From NCBI GenBank assembly GCA_015522395.1, contig WAMH01000175.1:1-8158 (forward strand): a DNA stretch of 8,158 nt, written 5' to 3'. Made by a program: the position numbers and the translations under genes. Every line of letters begins with the position of its first letter. Position 1 is the first letter of the stretch. The notes beneath the pieces were generated by a model, which was given only the letters and a program-made list of their open reading frames with translations, searched no databases and was not told the origin of the DNA. Below are positions 1 to 6,059 of this stretch, one piece after another. This DNA is from Thermococcus sp. (GTDB taxonomy: Archaea > Methanobacteriota_B > Thermococci > Thermococcales > Thermococcaceae).

Positions 1-20
1 AGGGTTAAGGTGGTGAGGGA

Positions 21-587
21 ATGAGCCGCACTGCCAGGGCGCAGCTGGTTAAATACTCCCACCTGGCCCACGAGCGCGGCCTAACTGCCGCCTTCGGTGG
101 AAATCTGAGCATCAGGCGGGGAAACATAATCTTTATCAAGGCAACGGGAGCGGTCATGGACGACATTACTTCCGGACAGGTCGCGGTCATCGACATGGAC
201 GGAAAAGTTCTTTCCGGCGTGAGACCTTCCTCGGAGTACAGGCTCCACCTTGCCATCTACAAAAGAAGGCCCGACGTGAGGGCTATAGCCCACCTTCACC
301 CACCGCACTCGATAATCGCCGCCACACTCCTCGAGGGGAGAGACAGCCTGCCCATCATAACCCCAGAGGCGGAGCTTTACCTGAGAGAGATCCCGATAGC
401 GCCCTTCCGACCCGCGGGAACCGAGGAACTGGCAGAAGTAACCGTGGAAGCCCTTGGAGAATACGATGCGGTTCTGATGGCCAGACACGGCATCGTGACC
501 GTGGGGAAGAGCCTCAGGGAGGCGTTCTACAAGGCGGAGCTGGTCGAGGAGAGTGCAAAGCTCTGGTACCTCTCGGAAAAGCGGTAA
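21..587 (+). CDS. Class II aldolase/adducin-family sugar-phosphate aldolase (L-fuculose-phosphate aldolase-like)
   Basis: A 188-residue protein, probably a cytoplasmic zinc-dependent aldolase that cleaves or forms a ketose phosphate to give DHAP and an aldehyde; the true substrate cannot be read from sequence. Family marks are in order: phosphate-loop GGNLS (residues 26-30), TGA (42-44), SSE with the likely catalytic base E72 (70-72), zinc ligands H91 and H93 in HLHPPH, and a third ligand H156 in ARHG. These match the E. coli FucA pattern (E73, H92, H94, H155), though the protein is shorter than the 215 residues of FucA. The ATG is supported by GGTG at 12-15 followed by 5 nt. It converges on the UPF0147 gene with a 30-bp gap. 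The family also includes ribulose-phosphate aldolases, so a fucose role should not be assumed. Confidence 0.88.
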   Translation: MSRTARAQLVKYSHLAHERGLTAAFGGNLSIRRGNIIFIKATGAVMDDITSGQVAVIDMDGKVLSGVRPSSEYRLHLAIYKRRPDVRAIAHLHPPHSIIAATLLEGRDSLPIITPEAELYLREIPIAPFRPAGTEELAEVTVEALGEYDAVLMARHGIVTVGKSLREAFYKAELVEESAKLWYLSEKR

Positions 588-601
588 CGCAGGAAATGAG
601 C

Positions 602-616
602 GGAAAAACCAAAAGG
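602..616 (-). terminator. Candidate U-rich terminator after the UPF0147 gene
   Basis: Read on the minus strand, the sequence just after the UPF0147 stop is CCTTTTGGTTTTTCC. It is two pyrimidine tracts including T4 and T5, without a strong hairpin. Archaeal RNA polymerase often stops at such U-rich stretches. The tract lies in the 30-bp gap between the convergent genes. Confidence 0.4.
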
Positions 617-617
617 C

Positions 618-869
618 TCACTTAACCTGCTCAAGCGCTCCAAGGACTTCCCATATGATCGTCCTCGTGTGCATCGGCATGTTTGGGTCCTCGCTGACTT
701 CCTCAAGGATGGCTATCGCATCGGCCGCCCTAACGGCCGGCTCCTTGCTCTCGTCCAGGAGGACCTCTATCGCCTGCTCTGCGGCGCGCCTGATGTTCCT
801 CGGAACGACGGTGTCCTGGACGACCTGTTCCTTGAGAACCTGCACAATCTGCTGGATGAGCTCGCTCAT
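618..869 (-). CDS. UPF0147 family protein
   Basis: An 83-residue soluble protein that I recognise as the conserved archaeal UPF0147 family; its length is full for the family. It is predicted almost entirely helical, in line with a small helical bundle, with helices around residues 2-16, 24-38, 43-58 and 67-82. The central motif PRNIRRAAEQAIEVL and the C-terminal HTRTIIWEVL are typical. No signal peptide, membrane segment or catalytic motif is seen, and the function is unknown. The ATG is preceded by GGGGGTGATG, so GGTG plus 5 nt fits the window's usual site. The gene is monocistronic: convergent with the aldolase and divergent from the ABC operon. Confidence 0.93.
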   Translation of the reverse strand: MSELIQQIVQVLKEQVVQDTVVPRNIRRAAEQAIEVLLDESKEPAVRAADAIAILEEVSEDPNMPMHTRTIIWEVLGALEQVK

Positions 870-934
870 ATCATCACCCCCTTTTCTAAAGAATTGTTAC
901 TAAAATCCCCCCGGCTTATCTTAAGTTCTCCTAA

Positions 935-949
935 CTAAAAAGCTTTTCG
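935..949 (-). promoter_or_regulatory. BRE/TATA promoter for the UPF0147 gene
   Basis: Reading leftward, CGAAAAG (949-943) followed by CTTTTTAG (942-935) looks like a Thermococcales BRE plus TATA box. A start of transcription near 912 would leave a leader of about 40 nt ahead of the ATG at 869. Confidence 0.5.
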
Positions 950-970
950 GTTAAACGCTGTTAAACGCTG
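950..970. repeat. 10-bp tandem direct repeat upstream of the UPF0147 promoter
   Basis: The unit GTTAAACGCT occurs twice head to tail plus one extra G, immediately upstream of the UPF0147 BRE. A related inverted GTTTAAC lies at 998-1004. A 10-bp period puts both copies on the same face of the helix, as expected for a regulator or activator site, but no regulator is identified. Confidence 0.55.
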
Positions 971-980
971 AGGCACATGA

Positions 981-1044
981 TTATCCAATTCACAAGAGTT
1001 TAACAAAGTAGTAAAAATAATGTTTTAAATTATCCATTTCATAA
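981..1044. promoter_or_regulatory. Pair of imperfect 15-bp direct repeats at the ABC operon promoter (possible operator)
   Basis: TTATCCAATTCACAA (981-995) and TTATCCATTTCATAA (1030-1044) match at 13 of 15 positions and are offset by 49 bp. The second copy overlaps the predicted TATA box and start region of the amino-acid importer operon, so a protein bound there would block transcription. An amino-acid-responsive Lrp-type regulator is a guess from context only. Confidence 0.4.
1022..1030 (+). promoter_or_regulatory. Candidate TATA box for the ABC transporter operon
   Basis: GTTTTAAAT sits in a very AT-rich stretch, about 25 nt before the probable transcript start near 1052. The ribosome site GGTGAT (1052-1057) precedes the ATG at 1062, so the leader would be very short. 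Confidence 0.4.
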
Positions 1045-1061
1045 TACAAATGGTGATCTAA

Positions 1062-1835
1062 ATGAGGAATATAACCGCATATTTAAGCGTGGTTCTTGTT
1101 GTTTCTCTCCTTTTAGCTGTGGCTTCGAGCGGTTGTATCGGCACGGGGACAACCCAAGAAAAGGTCTTAGTCGTGGGGACTAGTGCAGACTTCCCGCCCT
1201 TTGAGTATAAGAACGCAAGCAACGGCCAGATCACGGGCTTCGATATAGACCTTATAAAGCTTGTAGCCAAAAAGATGGGTTACGACAGGGTCGAGATAAA
1301 GGATATGGACTTCGACTCCCTCATCCCTGCCCTCCAAGCCGGTAAGGTCGACGTCGTCATAGCCGGGATGACCATAACGCCGGAGCGCGAAAAGGTCGTT
1401 GACTTCAGCATACCTTACTGGGAAGCCGACCAAGCCGTCCTCGTAAGGAAGGGCTCGGGAATAAAGGTCTCCTCTGTGGAGGATCTCAAGGGTAAGAAGA
1501 TAGGTGTCGAGAAGGGAACAACGGGAGCAATCTACGTCAAGAAACACCTCGGCAACAGCTCAACGATAAAGGAGTACCCAACCTATGTTGCAGCTATTGA
1601 GGCCCTCCTCAACGGGCAGGTTGACGCTGTTGTCCTCGACAGTCCGGTGGCTGAGATGTTCTCCAAGAAGTACAACAGCGTTGAAATCGTCTACACTATA
1701 AAGACTGGCGAGCACTATGGAATAGCGGTCAAGAAGGGCAACAAAAAGCTCCTCGACGGGATAAACAAGGCCCTCAAGGAGATAATGAACTCTCCAGAGT
1801 GGAACAAGCTCGTCGAGAAGTACTTCGGTAGCTGA
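1062..1835 (+). CDS. Polar amino-acid ABC transporter substrate-binding lipoprotein (SBP family 3)
   Basis: A 257-residue extracellular receptor that captures a polar or basic amino acid and delivers it to the permease pair encoded next. The N-terminus is a lipoprotein signal: short basic start, hydrophobic stretch at 7-21 and lipobox SSGC with lipidated C25, followed by a Gly/Thr linker. The mature part has the family 3 signature GFDIDLIKLVAKKM (59-72). AGMTITPER contains R109, expected to hold the substrate carboxylate, and VLDSPV contains D193, expected to bind the amino group. Length and the two-lobe pattern are normal. The start is fixed by GGTGAT 5-6 nt upstream. It is first in a four-gene operon; the next gene follows after 27 bp. 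Which amino acid is bound cannot be read with confidence. Confidence 0.93.
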   Translation: MRNITAYLSVVLVVSLLLAVASSGCIGTGTTQEKVLVVGTSADFPPFEYKNASNGQITGFDIDLIKLVAKKMGYDRVEIKDMDFDSLIPALQAGKVDVVIAGMTITPEREKVVDFSIPYWEADQAVLVRKGSGIKVSSVEDLKGKKIGVEKGTTGAIYVKKHLGNSSTIKEYPTYVAAIEALLNGQVDAVVLDSPVAEMFSKKYNSVEIVYTIKTGEHYGIAVKKGNKKLLDGINKALKEIMNSPEWNKLVEKYFGS

Positions 1836-1862
1836 TCCTCTTTCCCCTTTTAGGGGGTGCTG

Positions 1863-2552
1863 ATGTTGATGGGGACCGCAGTTTCTCTCAACGTTGCAAT
1901 GGGGATGCTCCTCGAGGGAGCGAAGATGACCGTTGTCCTATCCGTCCTCTCGATAATCCTCGGTCTCCTCGTCGGGCTTCCAGTGGCGATAATGGAAACC
2001 TATGGGGGCAAAGTGCTAAGGTATATGGCCATGCTCTACGAGGGGACCCTCAGGGGCATCCCACTCCTAGCAATATACATGGTGATATTCTTTTCGATGC
2101 CCCTCCTAACTGGGATAGGCCTGCCTGCATTCTGGGCGGCAGTTATAGGCCTCGGAATGCGCTCCTCTGCTTATCAGTCCCAGATATTCAGGAGCACGAT
2201 ACAGGCCGTTGGCGCGGGGCAGATAGAAGCGGCTTACTCCCTCGGGATGTCAAAGTTGGAGACCCTTAGACACATCGTTCTACCTCAGGCAATGAGGATG
2301 GCCGTTCCAGCGTGGATGAACGAATACGTCATAGTCCTGAAGGACACCTCCATAGCTCTAGCCATAGGCATAGTCGAGCTCACGAGGCAGGCCCAGTACC
2401 TCGTCTCGATAACCGGTGAGCCCTTCCGCTACTACGGCCTTGCCGCCTTCCTGTACCTGGTAATGGTTCTCCCATTAACCTATTTGGCAGGGGCTCTGGC
2501 GAAGAAGTACGGAATAAAGGGAACGGGGGGTACCTCCAACGTCAGAATCTGA
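1863..2552 (+). CDS. Amino-acid ABC transporter permease (HisM/GlnP type), first subunit
   Basis: An inner-membrane subunit of 229 residues with about five hydrophobic segments, the size of HisM/GlnP permeases. It carries the RGIPLL segment (64-69), the cytoplasmic EAA loop EAAYSLGMSKLETLRHIVLPQA starting near residue 122 and contacting the ATPase, and KDTSIALAIG (160-169). The start is uncertain: a strong purine tract AGGGGGTG ends at 1859. A GTG inside it (1857) would be too close to its own site. ATG 1863 is chosen, but TTG 1866 and ATG 1869 are also in frame, and 1866 fits the usual 6-nt spacing best. It pairs with the second permease at 3301 to form the channel. Its stop codon TGA overlaps an ATG (TGATG), which matters for the start of the next gene. 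Confidence 0.9.
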   Translation: MLMGTAVSLNVAMGMLLEGAKMTVVLSVLSIILGLLVGLPVAIMETYGGKVLRYMAMLYEGTLRGIPLLAIYMVIFFSMPLLTGIGLPAFWAAVIGLGMRSSAYQSQIFRSTIQAVGAGQIEAAYSLGMSKLETLRHIVLPQAMRMAVPAWMNEYVIVLKDTSIALAIGIVELTRQAQYLVSITGEPFRYYGLAAFLYLVMVLPLTYLAGALAKKYGIKGTGGTSNVRI

Positions 2553-2571
2553 TGTTCTGATAATTAGAAAC

Positions 2572-3291
2572 TTGAAGAAGAAATTCGGAGAAAAGACGGT
2601 TCTCGAAGGTGTCTCATTCAGTGTGAAGATGGGTGAGACTAAGGTCATAATAGGACCGAGCGGTGCCGGGAAGAGCACTCTCCTCAGATGCATCAACAGG
2701 CTCGTCGAGCCCGATGAAGGGGAGATAATCTTCGACGGTATAAACGTCCTCTCGAAAGACGTCGACATAAGGAAGATCCGCGCGAGGATAGGCTTCGTCT
2801 TCCAGCACTTCAACCTCTTCAAGCACCTAACCGCGGTCGAAAACGTCAAGATAGGCCCCAAGGTGGTGAAGGGCCTGAGCGACGAGGAGGCTGAGAGGAT
2901 AGCGATCAAAGCTCTAAAGGCGGTTCACCTTGAGGAGGACGCCTTTGAGAAGTACCCCGCCGAGCTGAGCGGTGGACAGCAACAACGCGTAGCGATAGCG
3001 AGGGCCCTCGCGATGGAGCCGGACATAATACTCTTCGATGAACCCACCTCAGCTTTGGATCCCCAGCTCGCAGGGGAAGTCTTGGACGTCATGAGAGAGC
3101 TCGCTAGGAAGAAGGTCACGATGCTGGTAGTCACGCACGAGATTGGCTTTGCCCTGAACGCAGCGGACGAGGTGCTCTTCTTTTACAACGGGAGGATATG
3201 GGAGAGGGGAGAGCCAAGAGAACTGCTCTACAAGCCGAAAAGGGAGGAAACAAAGTCCTTCCTGAAGAGGATAGCCGATCTATCCCTGTGA
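2572..3291 (+). CDS. Polar amino-acid ABC transporter ATP-binding protein (GlnQ/HisP type) with an unclear start
   Basis: The ATPase that powers the importer, 239 residues from TTG 2572. All nucleotide-binding motifs are intact: Walker A GPSGAGKST (28-36), Q-loop Q78, signature LSGGQQQR (132-139), Walker B IILFDE (152-157), D-loop SALD (160-163) and switch H189. The open frame continues upstream of the TTG as codons for L-I-I-R-N, which match the first beta strand of this family, so TTG 2572 cuts off a conserved part. No ATG, GTG or TTG lies further up in frame before the stop at 2515; only CTG 2557 is available. An ATG overlapping the permease stop (2552-2554) is out of frame and meets TGA two codons later. 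No ribosome site is evident. A lost base near 2555 or a CTG start would explain this. Confidence 0.93.
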   Translation: MKKKFGEKTVLEGVSFSVKMGETKVIIGPSGAGKSTLLRCINRLVEPDEGEIIFDGINVLSKDVDIRKIRARIGFVFQHFNLFKHLTAVENVKIGPKVVKGLSDEEAERIAIKALKAVHLEEDAFEKYPAELSGGQQQRVAIARALAMEPDIILFDEPTSALDPQLAGEVLDVMRELARKKVTMLVVTHEIGFALNAADEVLFFYNGRIWERGEPRELLYKPKREETKSFLKRIADLSL

Positions 3292-3300
3292 GGTGGGAGG

Positions 3301-3978
3301 ATGGACTACGGGTTCATATTAGGACAGCTTGCCAAGGGGCTCGAAGTCACCCTCGAGCTAACGATACTCGGCTTCCTCGGGGGCTTTGCCCTAGGCTTTC
3401 TCTTAGCTATAGCGAGAACCTACAGCGGCGGCATCTCCAAAGCGCTGGCGGTAGCTTACATAGAACTAATAAGGGGCACCCCCATGCTCCTCCAGTTATA
3501 CATAATCGGCTTCGGACTACCCCTCCTCATAAGAGAGTACCTCCCGAACTTCGTCATGAACCCCACGATAGCGGCCCTCCTCGGAATAATGCTCAACAGC
3601 GCGGCTTATCAGGCCGAGTACATGAGGGGGGCCTTTAACTCGATAGAATCGGGCCAAATAGAGGCTGCACTCTCCCTCGGCATGACAAAGTGGAAGATAA
3701 TAAGGCACGTCGTGTTTCCGCAGGCCTTCAGAATAATGCTCCCAAGCTGGACGAACGAGATGGTCTACCTCCTCAAGTACTCCTCGCTGGCCATGCTCCT
3801 CGCGGTTCCAGAACTCATGTACATGGCGAGCATCACGGCGTCGGAGACCTTCCTCTACGCCCAGATATACCTGATAGTCGCAGGGATTTACCTGGTCTTC
3901 GCGACGCTGATAATCCAGTTCATGCGCCTCGTCGAGCTTAAAATCCACATCCCGGGGGTAACAACAATAAAGAGGTGA
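3301..3978 (+). CDS. Amino-acid ABC transporter permease (HisQ/GlnP type), second subunit
   Basis: A 225-residue membrane protein, last of the importer operon. It has about five hydrophobic segments, RGTPMLLQL (58-66), the EAA loop EAALSLGMTKWKIIRHVVFP starting at residue 121, and KYSSLAMLLAVPEL (159-172). It resembles the first permease in layout but differs clearly in sequence, so the channel is probably a heterodimer. The ATG is preceded by GAGGTGGGAGG, with GGTG plus 5 nt, and begins 9 bp after the ATPase stop. Its TGA is immediately followed by the reversed stop of the adenosyltransferase gene, making the palindrome TGATCA with no room for a terminator. Confidence 0.93.
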   Translation: MDYGFILGQLAKGLEVTLELTILGFLGGFALGFLLAIARTYSGGISKALAVAYIELIRGTPMLLQLYIIGFGLPLLIREYLPNFVMNPTIAALLGIMLNSAAYQAEYMRGAFNSIESGQIEAALSLGMTKWKIIRHVVFPQAFRIMLPSWTNEMVYLLKYSSLAMLLAVPELMYMASITASETFLYAQIYLIVAGIYLVFATLIIQFMRLVELKIHIPGVTTIKR

Positions 3979-4506
3979 TCAGTACTCCACGCCCCTCCTT
4001 GCCAAAATGCCCCGCTGGTAGGGGTGCTTTACCTCCCCCATATCTGTAACGTAGTCGGCAAGCTCGAAGAGCTCCTCGGGGCAGTATCTTCCGGTGAGGA
4101 CCAGCTCGGTATGGGGGGCTTTGCTCTCGATGAGTTCCTTCACCTCCTTGATGTTTAACATCTTGAAGCCGAGGGCGACACAGAGCTCATCGAGGATTAC
4201 CAAATCCCACTCGCCGCTCGAGACCACTTCCTTGGCGCGCTGAAGGGCTTTTTTAGCGGCCTCTATATCCTCGGGTTCTGGCTTTCCGTGGACGAACTTG
4301 GGCAAACCGAAGGACTCTATTACCGCGCCACACTCCCTTATCTTCTTCTGCTCTCCGTAGACATCCGGAGCCTTCATGAACTGGAGGATTATAACCTTCC
4401 CGCCGGAGCCGAGCATTCTGACGGCGAGGCCCAGAGCGGCCGTTGTCTTCCCCTTCCCGTTGCCGGTGTAGATGTGCACGAGGCCAAGCTTCTCCTTCCA
4501 TGACAT
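3979..4506 (-). CDS. cobO: ATP:corrinoid adenosyltransferase (CobA/CobO/BtuR family)
   Basis: A 175-residue cytoplasmic enzyme that transfers the 5'-deoxyadenosyl group of ATP to cob(I)alamin or an earlier corrinoid, making the active coenzyme B12 form. Seen in order: P-loop GNGKGKTT (15-22), QFMK (42-45), Walker-B-like DLVILDEL (101-108), LTGR (137-140) and the family's C-terminal KHPYQRGILARRGVEY (160-175). ATG 4506 is chosen because GGTG (4516-4513) lies 6 nt before it. A TTG at 4557 would add 17 residues not expected in this family and has no site. No other B12 gene is in the window, so it may serve salvage or a pathway encoded elsewhere. It is convergent with the ABC operon and divergent from the broken nuclease gene. 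Confidence 0.92.
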   Translation of the reverse strand: MSWKEKLGLVHIYTGNGKGKTTAALGLAVRMLGSGGKVIILQFMKAPDVYGEQKKIRECGAVIESFGLPKFVHGKPEPEDIEAAKKALQRAKEVVSSGEWDLVILDELCVALGFKMLNIKEVKELIESKAPHTELVLTGRYCPEELFELADYVTDMGEVKHPYQRGILARRGVEY

Positions 4507-4538
4507 AGGTTCCACCGGAATGGATATAATCGCCAGAG

Positions 4539-4546
4539 TTTTTAGA
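4539..4546 (-). promoter_or_regulatory. Candidate TATA box for the adenosyltransferase gene
   Basis: TCTAAAAA on the minus strand lies about 27 nt before a start of transcription near 4516, which is inside the longer TTG reading frame. This supports the ATG at 4506 as the real start. GATTATAT at 4532-4525 is a weaker alternative. Confidence 0.35.
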
Positions 4547-4560
4547 GGTTTGGGCAAAGG

Positions 4561-4568
4561 TTAAATCA
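4561..4568 (+). promoter_or_regulatory. Weak candidate TATA box for the nuclease-like gene
   Basis: TTAAATCA lies about 27 nt before the ribosome site AGGTGAGG (4592-4599), which itself precedes the GTG at 4604. The match to a Thermococcales TATA is modest and there is no clear BRE. Confidence 0.25.
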
Positions 4569-4603
4569 TAAGCGAAAACAAGACTTAGCTTAGGTGAGGA
4601 GCA

Positions 4604-4900
4604 GTGTCAGATTACTTCCTAGTGTCTCTCTCAAACAGGGAGAACCTTGAGCTGTGTGTAAAGTACAACCTCGCAGGTTTTACGAACAGTACAAATGGAC
4701 TCTGGACGTTTTTTGACATAGAAGTTGGGGATTACATCTCATTTTTATATGGGGCCAGAGTGAGAAATCTGTATCGAGTTGCCAAGAAGGTTGCTTACAA
4801 GAGTGCAGAGAAGCTTCCCCCATGGCCCCCAATAACATTCAGATCAAAACGAACGTACTATTTCCCATTCAGGCTGTTCCTAAAGCTAGAGAGAGTTTAA
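4604..4900 (+). CDS. N-terminal fragment of the broken nuclease gene (possible EVE/YTH/PUA-like module)
   Basis: A 98-codon open frame from GTG 4604, with ribosome site AGGTGAGG 7 nt upstream in the gap divergent from the adenosyltransferase gene. It reads DYFLVSLSN at the start, then [26 protein letters not shown] (about residues 38-63) and [13 protein letters not shown] near the end. The order 'VGD-x-hydrophobic-YGA...LYRV...PFR' resembles EVE/YTH-type domains, which bind modified bases; a YTH-fold domain is known at the N-terminus of McrB from Thermococcus gammatolerans. The similarity is by eye only. The frame stops at a GA repeat where the protein-like reading moves to another frame. Base composition is AT-richer than neighbouring housekeeping genes. 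Confidence 0.55.
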   Translation: MSDYFLVSLSNRENLELCVKYNLAGFTNSTNGLWTFFDIEVGDYISFLYGARVRNLYRVAKKVAYKSAEKLPPWPPITFRSKRTYYFPFRLFLKLERV

Positions 4901-5083
4901 CGAACCAATGGTTAGGCAGGAATTCTCATACGTCGCAGAGAACCTGCTTTTAAGAGGGGGTTACCTGAAAACCCATTTCCAAGCAGATACAATCACGCTT
5001 TACAATGTTTCGGAGATGGGTACCCCGTTTACTGGGGGAGTCTGAGCACCTAGAGCTAAACGCAGAGACGTTCGAGCCAAAAA

Positions 5084-5560
5084 TTGGTGTTTAAACGGGA
5101 AAACCAAGTAATCCCTGAAAAGTTCTATTTCAGGGAGCTTATCCTCCAGTCATTGGTGAGAAAGAAGATCAAAGAAACCATTCTTGGAGATGCCTTAGAG
5201 TTTTTTAGGGTGGACAGCTCCCCCAGCGAATTTGAGGCGCTCGGCGAAAAGGCTCTCCCCGAGGGTTACGTGGACATATTTATTAAGCCGCGACATCCTT
5301 CCACAAAAAACAAATACCTGCTCACAGAGGTCAAAACGGGGAAAGCTCAGAAAAAAGACGTTGAACAGCTGAGAAAATACGTAAAAGAGTTTGGAGACGA
5401 AACTGTGGGGGGAATATTGATAGCCAGAGACTTTTCAAAATCTGCTTTCGAGGACAACAAGATACTCCCCGTCAGGTATCACTTTGAAGGTGTAGACCCC
5501 TCTATGAAGTACAGCTATGAAGAACTGTTAAAGATGCTAAAACTGGAGGTGGCAATATGA
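5084..5560 (+). CDS. C-terminal nuclease fragment of the broken gene (PD-(D/E)XK, RecB/NucS-like)
   Basis: A 158-codon open frame opening at TTG 5084 without a ribosome site, so it is probably not an independent start. It holds the core of a PD-(D/E)XK nuclease: GYVDIF with D64, LLTEVK with E82 and K84, and QLRKY (Q95, Y99) matching the QxxxY helix of RecB/Cas4-type enzymes. A preceding helix contains [12 protein letters not shown], similar in layout to NucS C-terminal domains. All presumed catalytic residues are kept, so any decay is recent or confined to the frame breaks upstream. Its stop overlaps the start of the next small gene by ATGA, so the two were built to be translated together. 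Confidence 0.65.
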   Translation: MVFKRENQVIPEKFYFRELILQSLVRKKIKETILGDALEFFRVDSSPSEFEALGEKALPEGYVDIFIKPRHPSTKNKYLLTEVKTGKAQKKDVEQLRKYVKEFGDETVGGILIARDFSKSAFEDNKILPVRYHFEGVDPSMKYSYEELLKMLKLEVAI

Positions 5561-5811
5561 GAAAAAGATTGTTCATGTTTGTAACCCCCGATGGATTCAC
5601 TTACTCATCGCCTCATGTGTTATCTCCAGATGTTGACAACTTCCAAGTCCTAGGATTTGGAGAAGGAAAAGACGAGGAAGAGGCGTTCAAAGACTTCCTA
5701 CAGAGCAATGGGTGGGTGCTGGACACACACTTCAACGAGGTCATCAGCATAGAAGTAAAGCACAGAATCCACGAAGGGCAGGTGTTTTATCTCACAGATT
5801 ATCGCACTTAA
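5557..5811 (+). CDS. Small conserved-looking hypothetical protein, translationally coupled to the nuclease
   Basis: I do not recognise a named family. The protein has 84 residues, is acidic and soluble, with no signal or membrane segment. It begins with a strand-like [14 protein letters not shown], continues with [13 protein letters not shown], then a helix [14 protein letters not shown] (39-52), then strands around VISIEVKH and QVFYLTDYR. This alpha/beta pattern suggests a compact single domain. The ATG overlaps the nuclease stop as ATGA and is preceded by GGAGGTGGCAAT, giving GGTG plus 5 nt, so translation can be coupled or independent. The frame is intact although the upstream gene is broken. 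A role as accessory or inhibitor of the nuclease is only a guess from position. Confidence 0.75.
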   Translation: MRKRLFMFVTPDGFTYSSPHVLSPDVDNFQVLGFGEGKDEEEAFKDFLQSNGWVLDTHFNEVISIEVKHRIHEGQVFYLTDYRT

Positions 5812-5818
5812 CGTTTGC

Positions 5819-5850
5819 GATTCTCCTTCGATTTCTATTTACGGAGAATC
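5819..5850. repeat. Inverted repeat just after the small ORF
   Basis: GATTCTCC (5819-5826) and GGAGAATC (5843-5850) form a perfect 8-bp stem with a 16-nt T-rich loop. It lies 8 bp after the stop codon of the small gene and might end or protect that transcript. Confidence 0.5.
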
Positions 5851-5899
5851 TCCCGAGAATAAAACCAACAACTTGAAATCACTAACTTGATCAAACTCA

Positions 5900-5917
5900 A
5901 CGGGACTCTCGTTCCGT
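5900..5917. repeat. Short hairpin, 7 bp with one G-U pair
   Basis: ACGGGAC (5900-5906), loop TCTC, GTTCCGT (5911-5917). It is directly followed by the hairpin at 5921-5937. Confidence 0.4.
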
Positions 5918-5920
5918 GCA

Positions 5921-5937
5921 TTGGAGCAAAGCTCCAA
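5921..5937. repeat. Perfect 7-bp hairpin with AAA loop
   Basis: TTGGAGC, loop AAA, GCTCCAA. The hairpin is flanked by the direct hexamer CGTGCA at 5915-5920 and 5941-5946. Confidence 0.5.
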
Positions 5938-5963
5938 CGTCGTGCAGGTGAAGTTACTGGGGC

Positions 5964-5983
5964 GTGGGGGCGTTAGCCCCCCA
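5964..5983 (+). repeat. Dispersed hairpin repeat, copy 1
   Basis: GTGGGGGCGTTAGCCCCCCA contains the stem GGGGGC/GCCCCC with loop GTTA. The same 20 bases occur at 8130-8149 in the same orientation, and similarity extends upstream (AAGTT, then CTGGGG). It is therefore a member of a repeat family, not a local accident. Confidence 0.8.
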
Positions 5984-6008
5984 GAGGATTAATAAATTAA
6001 GGAAGGTG

Positions 6009-6034
6009 GGGAAACGTAGTTTCCCAGGGTTTTT
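6009..6034 (+). terminator. Hairpin followed by T run, terminator-like
   Basis: GGGAAAC (6009-6015), loop GTA, GTTTCCC (6019-6025) is a perfect 7-bp stem. It is followed within 5 nt by T5 (6030-6034). It could stop transcripts arriving from the small ORF about 200 bp upstream. Confidence 0.4.
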
Positions 6035-6059
6035 AAAGAAAAGCAGGGGTTGCGGGATG

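Larger units (their letters stand above)
4604..5560 (+). pseudogene. Frameshifted gene: possible EVE/YTH-like module fused to a RecB/NucS-type PD-(D/E)XK nuclease
   Basis: Three reading frames join into one convincing protein of about 318 residues. The first frame runs from GTG 4604 to the stop at 4900. Protein-like sequence resumes at 4893 in another frame ([19 protein letters not shown]) until TGA 5042-5044. It resumes at 5041 in a third frame ([14 protein letters not shown]), and then from about 5084 in the first frame again. The breaks fall in GAGAGAG (4889-4895), GGGGG (5034-5038) and AAAAA (5079-5083). Restoring GA, or removing one G and one A, heals the frame. The N-terminal part looks like a small beta-barrel reader fold; the C-terminal part has GYVD, TEVK and QLRKY nuclease motifs. 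The fusion would suit a nuclease directed to modified DNA, but this is inference. It may be a decayed gene, a switchable gene, or an assembly error. Confidence 0.75.

Noticed and set aside
3301..3978. Long open frames on the minus strand opposite the transporter genes
   Set aside because: They mirror the codon bias of the real + strand genes, lack ribosome sites, and have no recognisable motifs.
4507..4557. TTG 4557 as start of the corrinoid adenosyltransferase
   Set aside because: No ribosome site, it extends beyond the family's usual N-terminus, and the likely transcript start lies inside it; ATG 4506 has a good site.
4750..4758. TGGGGCCAG, matching the CCA end of tRNA-His, as a possible attachment site copy
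   Set aside because: Only 9 bases, and it lies within the coding part for the conserved YGA stretch of the reader-like module; chance is a better explanation.
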